Part shown: piece after piece, positions 24,442 through 32,639 of the stretch | How the letters are laid out: each line of letters begins with the position of its first letter | Position numbering within the stretch: position 1 is the first letter of the stretch | Assembly: GCF_003051085.1 (NCBI RefSeq) | Contig: NZ_QAOM01000002.1 | Coordinates: forward strand, 62,001 to 126,000 | DNA length: 64,000 nt | Source: Trichococcus patagoniensis | Lineage (GTDB): Bacteria > Bacillota > Bacilli > Lactobacillales > Aerococcaceae | Direction of reading: 5' to 3' | Notes under the pieces: generated by a model | Told to the model about the DNA's origin: nothing | Seen by the model: the letters and a program-made list of their open reading frames with translations, nothing else | Database searches by the model: none | Position numbers and translations under genes: made by a program

Positions 24442-25392
24442 ATGCCGGGACATATATACTGTATTGGCGAGGCTTTGATAGACTTTGTTTGTACGGATTC
24501 TTCGGGGCTGCGCCACGGAAAACAGTTTGAAAAAAATGCTGGAGGAGCACCAGCCAACGTTGCGGCAGCTGTCGCAAAATTAGGGGGAGAGATCAGTTTC
24601 CTGGGCCAAGTCGGGAAAGATGATTTTGGTGATCACTTAAAAGACACGTTGGTGGAACATGGTGTTCAGACGCAAGGGATGATTCAAAAAGGAACAACCA
24701 CTTTAGCCTTTGTAGGGATCGATCAGGCCGGCGAAAGAAGTTTTTCTTTTGTCCAAGGTGCAGCCGGTAACTATGAAGCAGCCAATTTACCTTTGTCTGA
24801 TATACATGCTACAGATATTGTGCACTTTGGAGCGGCGCTGGGTTTTTCTGGCGGCGCATTAGAAGAGAGCTATTTTCGCTTAAGGGATGAGGCCGTAGCC
24901 AAAGGCGCATTCATTAGTTTTGATCCGAATTACCGGGATACTTTGATTGCACCCGAGGAACTGGCTGATTATTTAGAAAAAGTCAGGACATTCATTGCGG
25001 TATCCGATTTTGTGAAGCTGAGTGATGAAGAATTAACGTTGATTACTGGTGAAACAGATATCAGTAAGGGCGCTCAAATGATTTGTGCATCAGGCGCTAA
25101 ATATCTGGCTGTCACTTTAGGCAAATCCGGCACGCACTTACAGAGTTTAGAGGCTCAGCAAGTAGTCGGTTCGATCGCGATCAAACAAGTGGATTCAACC
25201 GGAGCAGGCGATGCTTTTACAGGAGGCTTGCTATATCAAATCCAAAAAGCAGGAACAGCAGCATTAAGCTTTGCTAAACTAGCGGACTTTTTGAAAGTGG
25301 CCAATGTGGTAGGCGCGCTAACCTGTACAAAATACGGTGCAATCCCCGCCCTGCCGAGTTTGCAAGAAGTAGAGTCGACTTTGGGGAATTGA
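24442..25392 (+). CDS. scrK: Fructokinase (PfkB family)
   Basis: 316 aa; AAGGAGG ribosome binding site, 16 bp after scrB. PfkB ribokinase-like features: GEALIDFVC, NAGGAPANVAAAVAKLGG, SFDPNYRDTL, and the C-terminal anion hole/catalytic Asp motif DSTGAGDAFTGGLLYQ. It phosphorylates the fructose released by ScrB. Last gene of the operon before a strong terminator. Confidence 0.93.
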   Translation: MPGHIYCIGEALIDFVCTDSSGLRHGKQFEKNAGGAPANVAAAVAKLGGEISFLGQVGKDDFGDHLKDTLVEHGVQTQGMIQKGTTTLAFVGIDQAGERSFSFVQGAAGNYEAANLPLSDIHATDIVHFGAALGFSGGALEESYFRLRDEAVAKGAFISFDPNYRDTLIAPEELADYLEKVRTFIAVSDFVKLSDEELTLITGETDISKGAQMICASGAKYLAVTLGKSGTHLQSLEAQQVVGSIAIKQVDSTGAGDAFTGGLLYQIQKAGTAALSFAKLADFLKVANVVGALTCTKYGAIPALPSLQEVESTLGN

Positions 25393-25418
25393 TTGATTCA
25401 GTAAATATTATCGTTATG

Positions 25419-25467
25419 AGCACACTTTTCAACCAGCATTGTTGCTGGTTGAGGGTGTGCTTTTTTT
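25419..25467 (+). terminator. Terminator of the scr operon
   Basis: Two-part stem AGCACAC...CAACCAGC / GCTGGTTG...TGTGCT with seven T following. Confidence 0.9.
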
Positions 25468-25499
25468 GTTTGTCTTAGCTGGTTGGTTGGCCTGGTTGG

Positions 25500-25745
25500 C
25501 CTGCTCCGACGGGGCTGACGCTCGTCGGAAGTGGTGGTGGTGCGGGTAGCTTAGTTCCGGGGAGCGAATGTTCGCCGGAGAAGAGGTGTGTGCCGGTGAT
25601 CCCAGGTCCGGCGAGCGAATGTTCGCCGGAGGAGGGTGTATGGTGGGGAGGACGAACTCCGGCGAAGCCGTGCTGGTCGGAGGTGATCGTCTTTTTGGAT
25701 CTCCTTCTCCGGCAAGCCACCCCTTAACCGGAGAAAAACGAATTA
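25500..25745 (+). repeat. GC-rich stem-loop repeat copy
   Basis: Contains TTCCGGGGAGCGAATG...GCCGGAG, GTCCGGCGAGCGAATG...GCCGGAG and CTCCGGCGAAGCCGTGCTGG, then TCGGAGGTGATCGTCTTTTT and CTCCGGCAAGCCACCCCTTA. Same orientation. Confidence 0.9.
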
Positions 25746-25803
25746 TCGGTATGAGGATTTATTTTTACAAAGTATGAATCAACAAAAAGTTCAAGTGGTC
25801 AAT

Positions 25804-25813
25804 TGCGTATATT
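25804..25813 (+). promoter_or_regulatory. Shared extended -10 element (TGCGTATATT), copy 1
   Basis: TGCG followed by TATATTA and YYRGTG. The same element occurs at 27625-27634 and 49718-49727, each downstream of a repeat copy. It has the form of an extended -10 box (TGnTATATT-like). It lies ~130 bp before the AbiEi gene. Confidence 0.4.
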
Positions 25814-25945
25814 ATCAGTGAAGGGGCAGCGCTAGCGTGAGTATGGGAGTAGCAAGACAAGAACGTTGATAATTACTTTATTTAGTGATAAAGTTGCACT
25901 TAGATACCCGCATTGGAATTTAAATGCGGATAATGAGGTGCAAGT

Positions 25946-26542
25946 ATGATCGATAAAAATAAGCTAAAAGAGGAATTTGGGAAACACGGCGGCGTCCTGA
26001 AAACAGCGGAGTTGAAATCGCTGGGTCTTACTGGTCGTCAACTAAAAAAACTTGTTGAAGAAGGCGAAGTATCGAAAATTAAGCACGGCTACTATGTGCT
26101 TGCGGATGAAGTGAATCCGGAAGAGGTGATTATCGCGCGGCTATTCCCTAACGCAATCCTATTTCTCGAGAGCGCACTGCTGCATTATCACTATACGGAC
26201 AGAATCCCGACCGCCTGGCAGATTGCGGTGGATCGAAACAGTGAAAAAAGTCAGTATGCGATCGAATATCCGCTGCTGGAACTTTTCTATCAGGAACCCA
26301 AATTTCTCGGCATAGGGGTGACAACGTTTGAAGTTGAAGGCGTAGAAATCAGGATTTTTGACAGGGATCGTACCATCTGCGACATTTTGCGCTATGAAAA
26401 AAAACTGGAAAAAGAAGTATTCACGAATGCAGTCATGAGGTACATCAAGGATCCGAAAAAGAATGTAAGGCATCTGGTTGAATATGCCGAAGCATTGAAC
26501 ATTACCAAAAAAATGCAATCACAGATAGGAAAGTGGCTTTGA
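25946..26542 (+). CDS. AbiEi-family antitoxin/transcriptional regulator, stand-alone
   Basis: 198 aa; GAGGTG ribosome binding site. Residues ~1-60 form the AbiEi winged-helix domain (GGVLKTAELKSLGLTGRQLKKLVEEGEVSKIKHGYYV). The rest matches the AbiEi C-terminal region (FLESALLHYHYTDRIP, RDRTICDILRYEKKLEKEVFTNAVMRYIKDP). AbiEi proteins neutralise and repress AbiEii nucleotidyltransferase toxins (type IV TA). No abiEii follows; only a short in-frame relic does, so this antitoxin is orphaned or has lost its toxin. Confidence 0.82.
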   Translation: MIDKNKLKEEFGKHGGVLKTAELKSLGLTGRQLKKLVEEGEVSKIKHGYYVLADEVNPEEVIIARLFPNAILFLESALLHYHYTDRIPTAWQIAVDRNSEKSQYAIEYPLLELFYQEPKFLGIGVTTFEVEGVEIRIFDRDRTICDILRYEKKLEKEVFTNAVMRYIKDPKKNVRHLVEYAEALNITKKMQSQIGKWL

Positions 26543-26653
26543 TGGGACCTTCAAGTGCATCCATATAAGCTAGCGGATGAAGGAATCATAAAAGTACACC
26601 AATCCCATCCAAAAGACCCTCATAAATTTTATACTTTGAAAGGATCCAAATAG
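26543..26653 (+). pseudogene. Short open relic in frame after the AbiEi stop
   Basis: 36 codons remain open in the same frame directly after the AbiEi TGA (WDLQVHPYKLADEG..., ending in TAG at 26651). It reads like the tail of a real protein but has no start of its own. Probably the remnant of a deleted downstream gene; no family recognised. Confidence 0.35.
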
Positions 26654-26696
26654 GCCGCGAGTTATTGCAAAAGATAAAGTTAATAGTGAGTATATG

Positions 26697-26822
26697 GGGT
26701 ATCGAGTACCTATCAAGTAGGTATCGAGTTGATATCAAGAAACTTGCCAAGAATCTTGTTAATTAAGCTAATAAAGGGTATCGAGTGCCTATCAAGTAAG
26801 TTATCAAGTAGCCTGCTAATAT
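26697..26822. repeat. Short direct repeats around TATCGAGT / TATCAAGTA
   Basis: GGTATCGAGTACCTATCAAG recurs as GGTATCGAGTGCCTATCAAG, with extra half-units (TATCGAGTTGATATCAAG, TTATCAAGTAG). About five degenerate 8-11 bp motifs in 125 bp. Function unknown: slipped duplication, or protein-binding sites. Confidence 0.55.
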
Positions 26823-26854
26823 TTTTGTTAATAAAGTGGTGGTACAATGATTTT

Positions 26855-26900
26855 GGGACGTTTTTCTCCGGCGAAGGTACCTTTCATCGGAACAGGATCG
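26855..26900 (+). repeat. Fragment of the GC-rich repeat
   Basis: Only the tail is present: GATTTTGGGACGTTTTTCTC followed by CGGCGAAGG...TTCATCGGA. Confidence 0.6.
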
Positions 26901-26920
26901 CATTTGACTATACCGTAGAC

Positions 26921-26964
26921 AAGAAGCCAGCCCCATTCCAATTAGGAGAGGGGCTGGCTTCTTT
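26921..26964. terminator. Bidirectional terminator hairpin
   Basis: Perfect 14-bp stem AAGAAGCCAGCCCC / GGGGCTGGCTTCTT, T-rich on the plus-strand side. It separates the AbiEi locus from the minus-strand gene at 27054. Confidence 0.75.
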
Positions 26965-27053
26965 AGAATGTTAGGTTATTTGTGAGAGCCATCGGTTGAC
27001 GGCTGAGAACGAAATTTGCAGTAAAAAAGGACTACCCAAAAACAAGAAGAGAA

Positions 27054-27389
27054 TCAAGTTCTGTGATAGTCCAATTTATTTTTTCCGACTGAGGATAAGG
27101 GTTTCCTTTTTTTTCGCACTTCTTTTAGGTAGGCTTCATTGGCAGCTTGCTCTTCGTCACTGACGTCTAATGCATTGTACAGGACGCGCACCATTTTTAC
27201 GGCATCCTTTTTCGTTTGATCATCGGCTGGGGAGTCCATTAACTTGTCATATAAAATCGGCAATTCAACAGTTTGATTTGATAAATTTTTCAAAGTGGTC
27301 TGGACGTGAATAACTGTTTTCTTGCGCTCACCGTCATACAAGGGTTCCCAGTTGCTTACAACCTGTAACATCTTATCAACATGTACCAT
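27054..27389 (-). CDS. Hypothetical protein (111 aa)
   Basis: ATG with AAGGAGG at an ideal 6-nt distance, which argues that it is real. Soluble, charged, mostly helical: N-terminal MVHVDKMLQVVSNWEPLYDG, basic tail KKRKPLSSVGKNK. No family recognised. It is the only minus-strand gene between scrK and rloB. Confidence 0.6.
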   Translation of the reverse strand: MVHVDKMLQVVSNWEPLYDGERKKTVIHVQTTLKNLSNQTVELPILYDKLMDSPADDQTKKDAVKMVRVLYNALDVSDEEQAANEAYLKEVRKKRKPLSSVGKNKLDYHRT

Positions 27390-27454
27390 GTCATTGCCTC
27401 CTTCCGTTTGCTCAATGATACAATCTCACAGATTTTTATGCAATCCGTTCAGAA

Positions 27455-27585
27455 TGTTTTGGCCGGATAAGATTTATTTAACTATACCGAACTCCGGCGA
27501 AGCCGCTGCGATCGGAGGTAATAAGTCTTTTTGGGTCCTGTTCTCCGACGAAGGAGAGCCTCGCCGGAGAAAAATGAATTATTTC
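27455..27585 (+). repeat. GC-rich stem-loop repeat copy (partial)
   Basis: Core CTCCGGCGAAGCCGCTGCGA with CGGAGGTAATAAGTCTTTTT, then CTCCGACGAAGG...CGCCGGAG. It starts with a truncated GGCCGGA module. Confidence 0.85.
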
Positions 27586-27624
27586 CTCAAAAATTTGAAT
27601 CAACTAAAAGTTCAAATTGGTAAA

Positions 27625-27634
27625 TGCGTATATT
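27625..27634 (+). promoter_or_regulatory. Shared extended -10 element, copy 2
   Basis: TGCGTATATTATTAGTGAGG with AAAAGTTCAA ~15 bp upstream, nearly identical to the region before the AbiEi gene (25790-25825). No intact gene follows for 200 bp, so this may be a promoter orphaned by a deletion. Confidence 0.4.
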
Positions 27635-27801
27635 ATTAGTGAGGGAACAGTGTGGGCGTAATTATCGAATGGAAGAATCGGCCAGTCGGTGCTAGTCCGA
27701 ACGCGATGAAACAAAATCAGATTAAGCTGTCACCGAAAATAGGTAGCTTTTTCATACTTTTTGTCTTGTTCTTAAAAGGATTCAGATGATTATTGAATAA
27801 A

Positions 27802-27819
27802 GTTATCGTATATGATAAC
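27802..27819 (+). promoter_or_regulatory. Palindromic operator of HigBA copy 1
   Basis: GTTATCGTATATGATAAC, an 18-bp near-perfect palindrome ~25 bp upstream of the toxin start. An identical site precedes the second copy at 33793. Likely the binding site of the HTH antitoxin. Confidence 0.75.
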
Positions 27820-27844
27820 ATATGACTAGAGGACGTGTTAGTGT

Positions 27845-28186
27845 ATGGGGGATAGGTTGGCGTACGATGTTGCATTTTATCAAAAAGAAAATGGGGAAGT
27901 ACCAGTGCGTGATTTCCTCGAATCCTTGCCTCCCAAATTAAGGGCGAAGACGTTTCGAGAAATTGAACTGTTAAAAGATCATGGTCCTGACCTTAGGGAA
28001 CCGCATACAAAGCCAATAAAAGGGAAAGAAAACAAAGGTATCTATGAACTGCGAGTAAAGTTTTCAACGGATATCTCCAGGGTGTTTTATTTTGCCTATA
28101 CAGGCAGTACCTTCGTCTTGCTCCACGGATTTGTTAAAAAAACGAATAAGACTCCCTCAAGAGAGATAGAGAGGGCAAGGAAATAG
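27845..28186 (+). CDS. HigB-type RelE/ParE-superfamily toxin, copy 1
   Basis: 113 aa. Phage Gp49/HigB-like pattern: YDVAFYQKENGEVPVRDFLESL, KTFREIELLKDHGPDLREPH, KGIYELRVKFSTDISRVFYF and VLLHGFVKKTNKTP. HigB proteins cleave mRNA on the ribosome. The toxin-first order and the XRE antitoxin 28 bp downstream are the HigBA arrangement. Almost identical in the central part to the copy at 33835. Confidence 0.88.
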   Translation: MGDRLAYDVAFYQKENGEVPVRDFLESLPPKLRAKTFREIELLKDHGPDLREPHTKPIKGKENKGIYELRVKFSTDISRVFYFAYTGSTFVLLHGFVKKTNKTPSREIERARK

Positions 28187-28214
28187 AAAGAGGATTATGA
28201 GAGAAGGTGTAGTG

Positions 28215-28520
28215 ATGAGTAACTCGGATGTTAAAACAAAATCTGCAGGAATAAAGTTTGACGACATCAAAGCGCAACTTATGGAAGATGCTGCATTTGA
28301 AGCGGAATACAATAATCTGCAGCCAAGATATGAATTGATTTCACAGATCATCGAAGCAAGAAAAGGTATGAAAATGACGCAAGAAGAGCTGGCCAAAAGA
28401 GCCGGAACCAGAAAGTCCAACATTTCCAGGCTCGAAAGTGGTTCCTACAATCCTTCATTGGACTTCCTTATCAAAATCGCCAAGGGCTTGGGAAAAGATG
28501 TGCACATTGAAATCCGGTGA
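28215..28520 (+). CDS. HigA-type XRE antitoxin, copy 1
   Basis: 101 aa from ATG 28215, 8 nt after AGAAGG. Contains an XRE helix-turn-helix (GMKMTQEELAKRAGTRKSNI then SRLESG) at ~residues 50-95. It neutralises the upstream HigB-like toxin and probably binds the GTTATC...GATAAC palindrome. Differs from copy 2 mainly in the first ten residues. Confidence 0.88.
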   Translation: MSNSDVKTKSAGIKFDDIKAQLMEDAAFEAEYNNLQPRYELISQIIEARKGMKMTQEELAKRAGTRKSNISRLESGSYNPSLDFLIKIAKGLGKDVHIEIR

Positions 28521-28622
28521 TGGATGTGTTTGAGAATGAAAACTGGGGGCATACCAGCAACCCAAATGCTGTGCTTGCCTCCTGTTGGATCAACTCTTAT
28601 GGGAGCAAAACATCCTTATAAT

Positions 28623-28668
28623 AGCTCAACTCCGATCAGCAAACGCTGGCCGGAGTTGAGCTTTTTTT
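28623..28668 (+). terminator. HigBA copy 1 terminator built from a repeat module
   Basis: AGCTCAACTCCG / CGGAGTTGAGCT stem, with a loop (ATCAGCAAACGCTGGC) like that of the GC-rich repeat's GAGCGAATGCTGGC module, followed by seven T. Confidence 0.85.
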
Positions 28669-28935
28669 CGGAGGCTGAACTCCGGCGAAGCCGCCGTGGT
28701 CGGAGGTGATGATCTTTTGGGATCTTTTACTCCGGCGGGAGGGTGTCTGCCCGGAGCTGGGAGTCAGCTCCGATGAGAGAAACGCTCATCGGAGAAGAGG
28801 ACTGTGCCAAGTATGCGAACTCCGGTGAGCGCATGTAGGCCGGAGGAGGGAGCATGGTGCGGGGGCCGAACTCCGGCGAAGCCGCGTTGGTCGGAGGTGA
28901 TCGTCTTTTGTGATTCTGTTCTCCGGCAACGGAAA
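28623..28935 (+). repeat. GC-rich stem-loop repeat, about 1.5 units
   Basis: Two core hairpins (CTCCGGCGAAGCCGCCGTGG, CTCCGGCGAAGCCGCGTTGG), the CTCCGATGAG...CATCGGAG and CTCCGGTGAGCGCATG...GCCGGAG modules, and GGAGGTGATGATCTTTT tails. Confidence 0.92.
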
Positions 28936-28953
28936 ACACAACGTTGCAAATAG

Positions 28954-28998
28954 AAAATACCCCACTGCTATATGAGTGACATAGCAGTGGGGTATTTT
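28954..28998. terminator. Bidirectional terminator between repeat array and rloB
   Basis: Perfect 18-bp arms AAAATACCCCACTGCTAT / ATAGCAGTGGGGTATTTT around a 9-nt loop; A- and T-runs make it work in both directions. Confidence 0.9.
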
Positions 28999-29001
28999 TC
29001 G

Positions 29002-29449
29002 TTAGCTCTGTTGCTTTAATTTTTCAATATTCTTTTCCAAATCTACCAATTCTTGAACCAAATGGTGAACAGTTGTACAGGGGAGTGGGGACCCAATCAT
29101 CGTAATTCTGTTCTAATCGAGAAGCATTTCTGATTGCTGTTTTGCTTAATGGATACAAAGCCTCAATCAGCAGTGGGTTATTTTTTTCGTATTTGGCGAT
29201 CCCTCTTCTTTGGCAATGAGCAGTCAGCTTCTGTTTGTACTGTTCCCGTGTTATACCGGACTGCAGATATTCAAAATGCAAGAGATACCAAAGTTCAAAT
29301 GAATCATTAGACCAAGCAGTGTGCCAACCTTTATCGGCGATCCATTTGAAATAAAGCACTTCCGTTTTGGTTCCTTCCGATCCGATAAAATAACTTGCCG
29401 GTTCCGGGATTCTTTTTGCTTTCCGTTGCTTCTTGCCGATTTTAGCCAT
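29002..29449 (-). pseudogene. rloB: rloB remnant (RloB TOPRIM-like protein) with internal deletion and frameshift
   Basis: The minus-strand frame starts MAKIGKKQRKAKRI and reaches YFIGSEGTKTE, the N-terminal TOPRIM Glu region of RloB. It then jumps directly to SNDSFELWYLLHFEY, which normally lies ~90 residues further on; the Asp-containing core is missing. Near the end an extra C in a CCCC tract (29080-29083) shifts the frame. In the other frame the normal C-terminus TTVHHLVQELVDLEK follows, stopping at 29002. As it stands, 141 aa ending at 29024 would be made. RloA upstream overlaps the start by 8 nt. Confidence 0.85.
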
Positions 29450-30716
29450 CGATGTCCTCGATTCGACGCAATGTTGGGATGGATTTGTATCTGCCCAAAA
29501 TGTAATCTTTGCCGTAGCTGGCGTCATTGCGGACTTTTTTCTCTTCATCATCCACATAATCGGCCAATGAGTACAGTTCGGAAATCCCATCGTCGGTTTT
29601 GTCGGTGAACCAGATTTCATCTCTGCGGAAATTATCCTTGTCGAGAGTGAATATTTCTTGTGTCGAAAAAATCAACTGTGCGTTGTTTGGATTCGTCTTT
29701 TCATCATGAAACATGATAATGATGTAGCGGAGCAACAAAGGATGCAACTTCGCATCCAACTCATCGACAAAAATAGTGCCGCCGCTGTCCAGAATACGCT
29801 TGAGATCCACGTACAGCGTCAGCATTTTCAATGTCCCGCTTGATTCGCTCTCAAGTGGGGTCAGCAGAAGTTCTCCCGTTTTGGGATTTTTATGATAGGT
29901 AACGATGCGTTTCAATTCCCCAGCGCTGCGCGCATTCAGCAAATCCTCAGTCAATACATCCTGCACGATACCGAGTTTATAAATGCCGACATCAATAGCT
30001 TGGATAAATTTTTCCAATTTCTTTTTCTCGGATTCATTCTCCAAAAGACTGAGCAGTGGATTTCCGATTGTATTTTCCTGATTAAAGTGTGAAAGCCGCA
30101 ATTCCTTTTTCGGATTTCCATAGTCGATGATTTTTGCCTCTTTGAACCAATCAAAAACTGTTTGTGCAAAAGGAACCTTCAATTTGGATATGACAGAAAT
30201 CACCAGAGTGTCCTCTTCAATCAGCTCCAGGATGTTCTGGGTTCCCAGACTATCAAGTAACTCCCCGGAAAGACGATCGCCAGTTTTGCTGAATAATTCA
30301 ACGTACGCTTCCTTTTTTACTTTTGGATCCCTCTGATAAAGGTATTCCTCAAGTATGACGCCTTCGAGAACAGAAAATCCATACTGATAGATGCCACTTT
30401 CTGTGGAAAAAATAACATTGAACGCAGTAGGTACATTTTTCTCCTCAAACCAGTGCGTCTCAATAACATTTTTTGCAGAAAAAACATTCTGCCTGAAGGA
30501 ATAAAGGACCAGATTTTTCATTATCGCGAACGCTTCGATCACCGTGCTCTTGCCGGAAGCATTAGCCCCGTAAATTGCTGCAACCTTCAGGACTTTTTCT
30601 GCCATCACATCCGTCACAACATCGTACGGATGCTCCTTAATGGAAGAAGCCAGCATGTCCAGTGTTGTTTCCTCTTTGAACGATTTAAAATTTTTGAATG
30701 TAAATTGGTGTAGCAT
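29442..30716 (-). CDS. rloA: RloA-like AAA15-family ATPase (abortive-infection type)
   Basis: 424 aa from ATG 30716, 8 nt after GAGG; an ATG six bases upstream is too close. SMC/RecF-like ATPase: FTFKNFKSFKEETTL at the start, Walker A YGANASGKST, late LESESSGTLKM signature and Walker B TIFVDELDAKLHP, then the QLIFSTQE switch. RloAB (AAA15 ATPase plus TOPRIM-like RloB, related to AbiL) is an anti-phage abortive infection pair. Partner rloB is broken, so the system is likely inactive. Confidence 0.87.
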   Translation of the reverse strand: MLHQFTFKNFKSFKEETTLDMLASSIKEHPYDVVTDVMAEKVLKVAAIYGANASGKSTVIEAFAIMKNLVLYSFRQNVFSAKNVIETHWFEEKNVPTAFNVIFSTESGIYQYGFSVLEGVILEEYLYQRDPKVKKEAYVELFSKTGDRLSGELLDSLGTQNILELIEEDTLVISVISKLKVPFAQTVFDWFKEAKIIDYGNPKKELRLSHFNQENTIGNPLLSLLENESEKKKLEKFIQAIDVGIYKLGIVQDVLTEDLLNARSAGELKRIVTYHKNPKTGELLLTPLESESSGTLKMLTLYVDLKRILDSGGTIFVDELDAKLHPLLLRYIIIMFHDEKTNPNNAQLIFSTQEIFTLDKDNFRRDEIWFTDKTDDGISELYSLADYVDDEEKKVRNDASYGKDYILGRYKSIPTLRRIEDIDG

Positions 30717-30734
30717 CGTCATCACCTCATCCCT

Positions 30735-30763
30735 ATCATAGCCTAAATAATGAGGTGGAGCAA
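30735..30763 (-). promoter_or_regulatory. rloA promoter
   Basis: On the minus strand TTGCTC (30763-30758), 17-bp spacer, TATGAT (30740-30735), ~20 bp before the start codon. Confidence 0.6.
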
Positions 30764-30829
30764 TTTTTTTGAGAAAATTTCTCAAATTTGCTTTTTTGGC
30801 GGAAGGGGTTCTGCTGATGAGAGGGATAG

Positions 30830-31440
30830 GGAGTCAGCTCCGATGAGAAGGGCGTTCATCGGAAGACGATGTTGCGTCAGGTATGCGAACTCCGGTGAGG
30901 GAATGCTGGCCGGAGTAGGATGCGTTGCGGGAGGACGAACTCCGGCGAAGCCGCGTTGGTCGGAGGTGATGATCTTTTTGGGTGCTGTTCTCCGGCAAAG
31001 AACCCCCTTGCCGGAGGAAATCGCCAGCTCCGATGAGAAGGGCGTTCATCGGAGGAGAGGATTGCGCCGGTTAGTTCAACTCCGGTGAGCGAATGCTGGC
31101 CGGAGGAGGATGTGTTGCGGGCGGCTGAACTCCGGCGAAGCCGCCGCGGTCGGAGGTGATGATCTTTTTGGGTGCTGTTCTCCGGCAAAGAACCCCCTTG
31201 CCGGAGGAAATCGCCAGCTCCGATGAGAACGGCGCTTATCGGAGGAGAGGATTGCGCCGGGTAGTTCAACTCCGGTGAGCGAATGCTGGCCGGAGAAGGA
31301 TGCGTTGCGGGCGGCCGGACTCCGGCGAAGCCGCCGTGGTCGGAGGTGATGATCTTTATGGATGTTGTCCTCCGGCAGAAGACCCCTTACCGGAGAAGAG
31401 CGGCAGCTCCGATGAGAAGACCGTTCATCGAAGTAAAACC
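30830..31440 (+). repeat. Tandem array of the GC-rich repeat, 190-bp period (3.2 units)
   Basis: CTCCGATGAGAA begins at 30838, 31028, 31218 and 31407, i.e. 190, 190 and 189 bp apart. Each unit has four hairpins: CTCCGATGAG...CATCGGAG; CTCCGGTGAGCGAATGCTGG closing with CCGGAG; CTCCGGCGAAGCCG...GGTCGGAG; CTCCGGCAAAGAACCCCCTT closing with GCCGGAG. Orientation is plus although the flanking rloA gene is on the minus strand. Confidence 0.95.
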
Positions 31441-31606
31441 TCATCTGCATATAGCTCCATAAGTGGTTATTTATATAATTAACTGTTTTGATAGTTTGTA
31501 TATTTGTTAAAGAGATGAAATTAGAGTGTTTAAGTTTAAATATTTATAGCATTTACTGTATAATGGGTGATAGAGATCGTTAAAAGTTTAAAGGTGGTGT
31601 AACGTG

Positions 31607-32638
31607 ATGGTTGGCAACGAAGAAAGTGGACAGGCTGTGGAGAAGCTGAAGCAGGAACTTTTTCATTTGGGGAACACAGAATTTTCCTTCGATAGTTTGG
31701 CGAAGCTGATGCAGGTGTTGAAAGTGATCGAAAAGGATGCATCTGATGAGATTCTGAGGGAATCTGAAATTGGAAAATTCCAGCTGGATGCTACAAATAT
31801 TAAAGATAACATGCAACAGGCCCTTCGAAACGCTCGTTTTTATCAAGGCGATGTGGAGCAGATGACGAAGGCGGATAAGATCAAAGCAATCACAAACATG
31901 TTGCAGGCGATGAAAGTTGAAGATGTGGGGCGCTATTTCATTGAAATCAGCACGGATGTTTATGCGAATCAAATCGACAGATACATTATGGGCAAGCTGC
32001 GGCCGGTTATCGGATCGGCCGAATTTCAATTTCTTGTCCTGCTGAACAAGTATCATGGAATCGCCATCCGGAAATTATTCAGACAAGATGGCATGAGTGA
32101 TTACAATATGAAAAAGTTTGTCGAAAAATACGGTCTGACGGAACTGGACAAGGGGATTTATATTCATCGTGCTAGCCCGGTCGACAGGGAATTCATTCTT
32201 GTAAATAAATATACGAAATCCACCATATCCCATCTGACGGCGTTGTACTACCACGACTTGACGGATGTGATTCCTTACACGGTGTACGTGAGTTTTCCGA
32301 AAGCTTATAATTTGACGCAAATCAGCAAAAATGAAAAACGGGCGCATACCTTTTTGACGGATATTATCTTTGTGAACAACAATGAGATTTCCGAAAAAGA
32401 ACAAGTGAATGTGCTGTCGGATAATCTGAATCCTATCCGAATAACGTCGAAGGAGAGGACAATTGCGGACATTCTGAAACCTGTCAGCCACATCGAAGAG
32501 GAGGTAAAGGTGTCGGCTTTGAAACGTTATATTGCCGATCCGCAGGCAAATGTGAACAGATTGAGAAGGATAGCCAGTAAACAGGGAGTCGGCAAAATAC
32601 TGGATGATTATTTGGCGAGATATTTAAAGGAGGAATGA
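31607..32638 (+). CDS. AbiEi-family antitoxin, long form
   Basis: 343 aa; AGGTGG 9 nt before ATG 31607 (GTG at 31604 is also possible). TATAAT at 31559. Residues ~1-140 are a helical extension (SLAKLMQVLKVIEKD) absent from the 198-aa AbiEi at 25.9 kb. The AbiEi part starts at ~145: QFLVLLNKYHGIAIRKLF, GLTELDKGIYIHR, SHLTALYYHDLTDVIPYTVYV, SKERTIADILK. It is followed after 1 bp by its nucleotidyltransferase partner, giving a complete type IV toxin-antitoxin pair. Confidence 0.82.
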   Translation: MVGNEESGQAVEKLKQELFHLGNTEFSFDSLAKLMQVLKVIEKDASDEILRESEIGKFQLDATNIKDNMQQALRNARFYQGDVEQMTKADKIKAITNMLQAMKVEDVGRYFIEISTDVYANQIDRYIMGKLRPVIGSAEFQFLVLLNKYHGIAIRKLFRQDGMSDYNMKKFVEKYGLTELDKGIYIHRASPVDREFILVNKYTKSTISHLTALYYHDLTDVIPYTVYVSFPKAYNLTQISKNEKRAHTFLTDIIFVNNNEISEKEQVNVLSDNLNPIRITSKERTIADILKPVSHIEEEVKVSALKRYIADPQANVNRLRRIASKQGVGKILDDYLARYLKEE

Positions 32639-32639
32639 A

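Noticed and set aside
30830-31440. Possible CRISPR array in the 190-bp tandem repeats
   Set aside because: Units are ~190 bp, imperfectly conserved throughout, with no short identical repeat separated by unique spacers and no cas genes.
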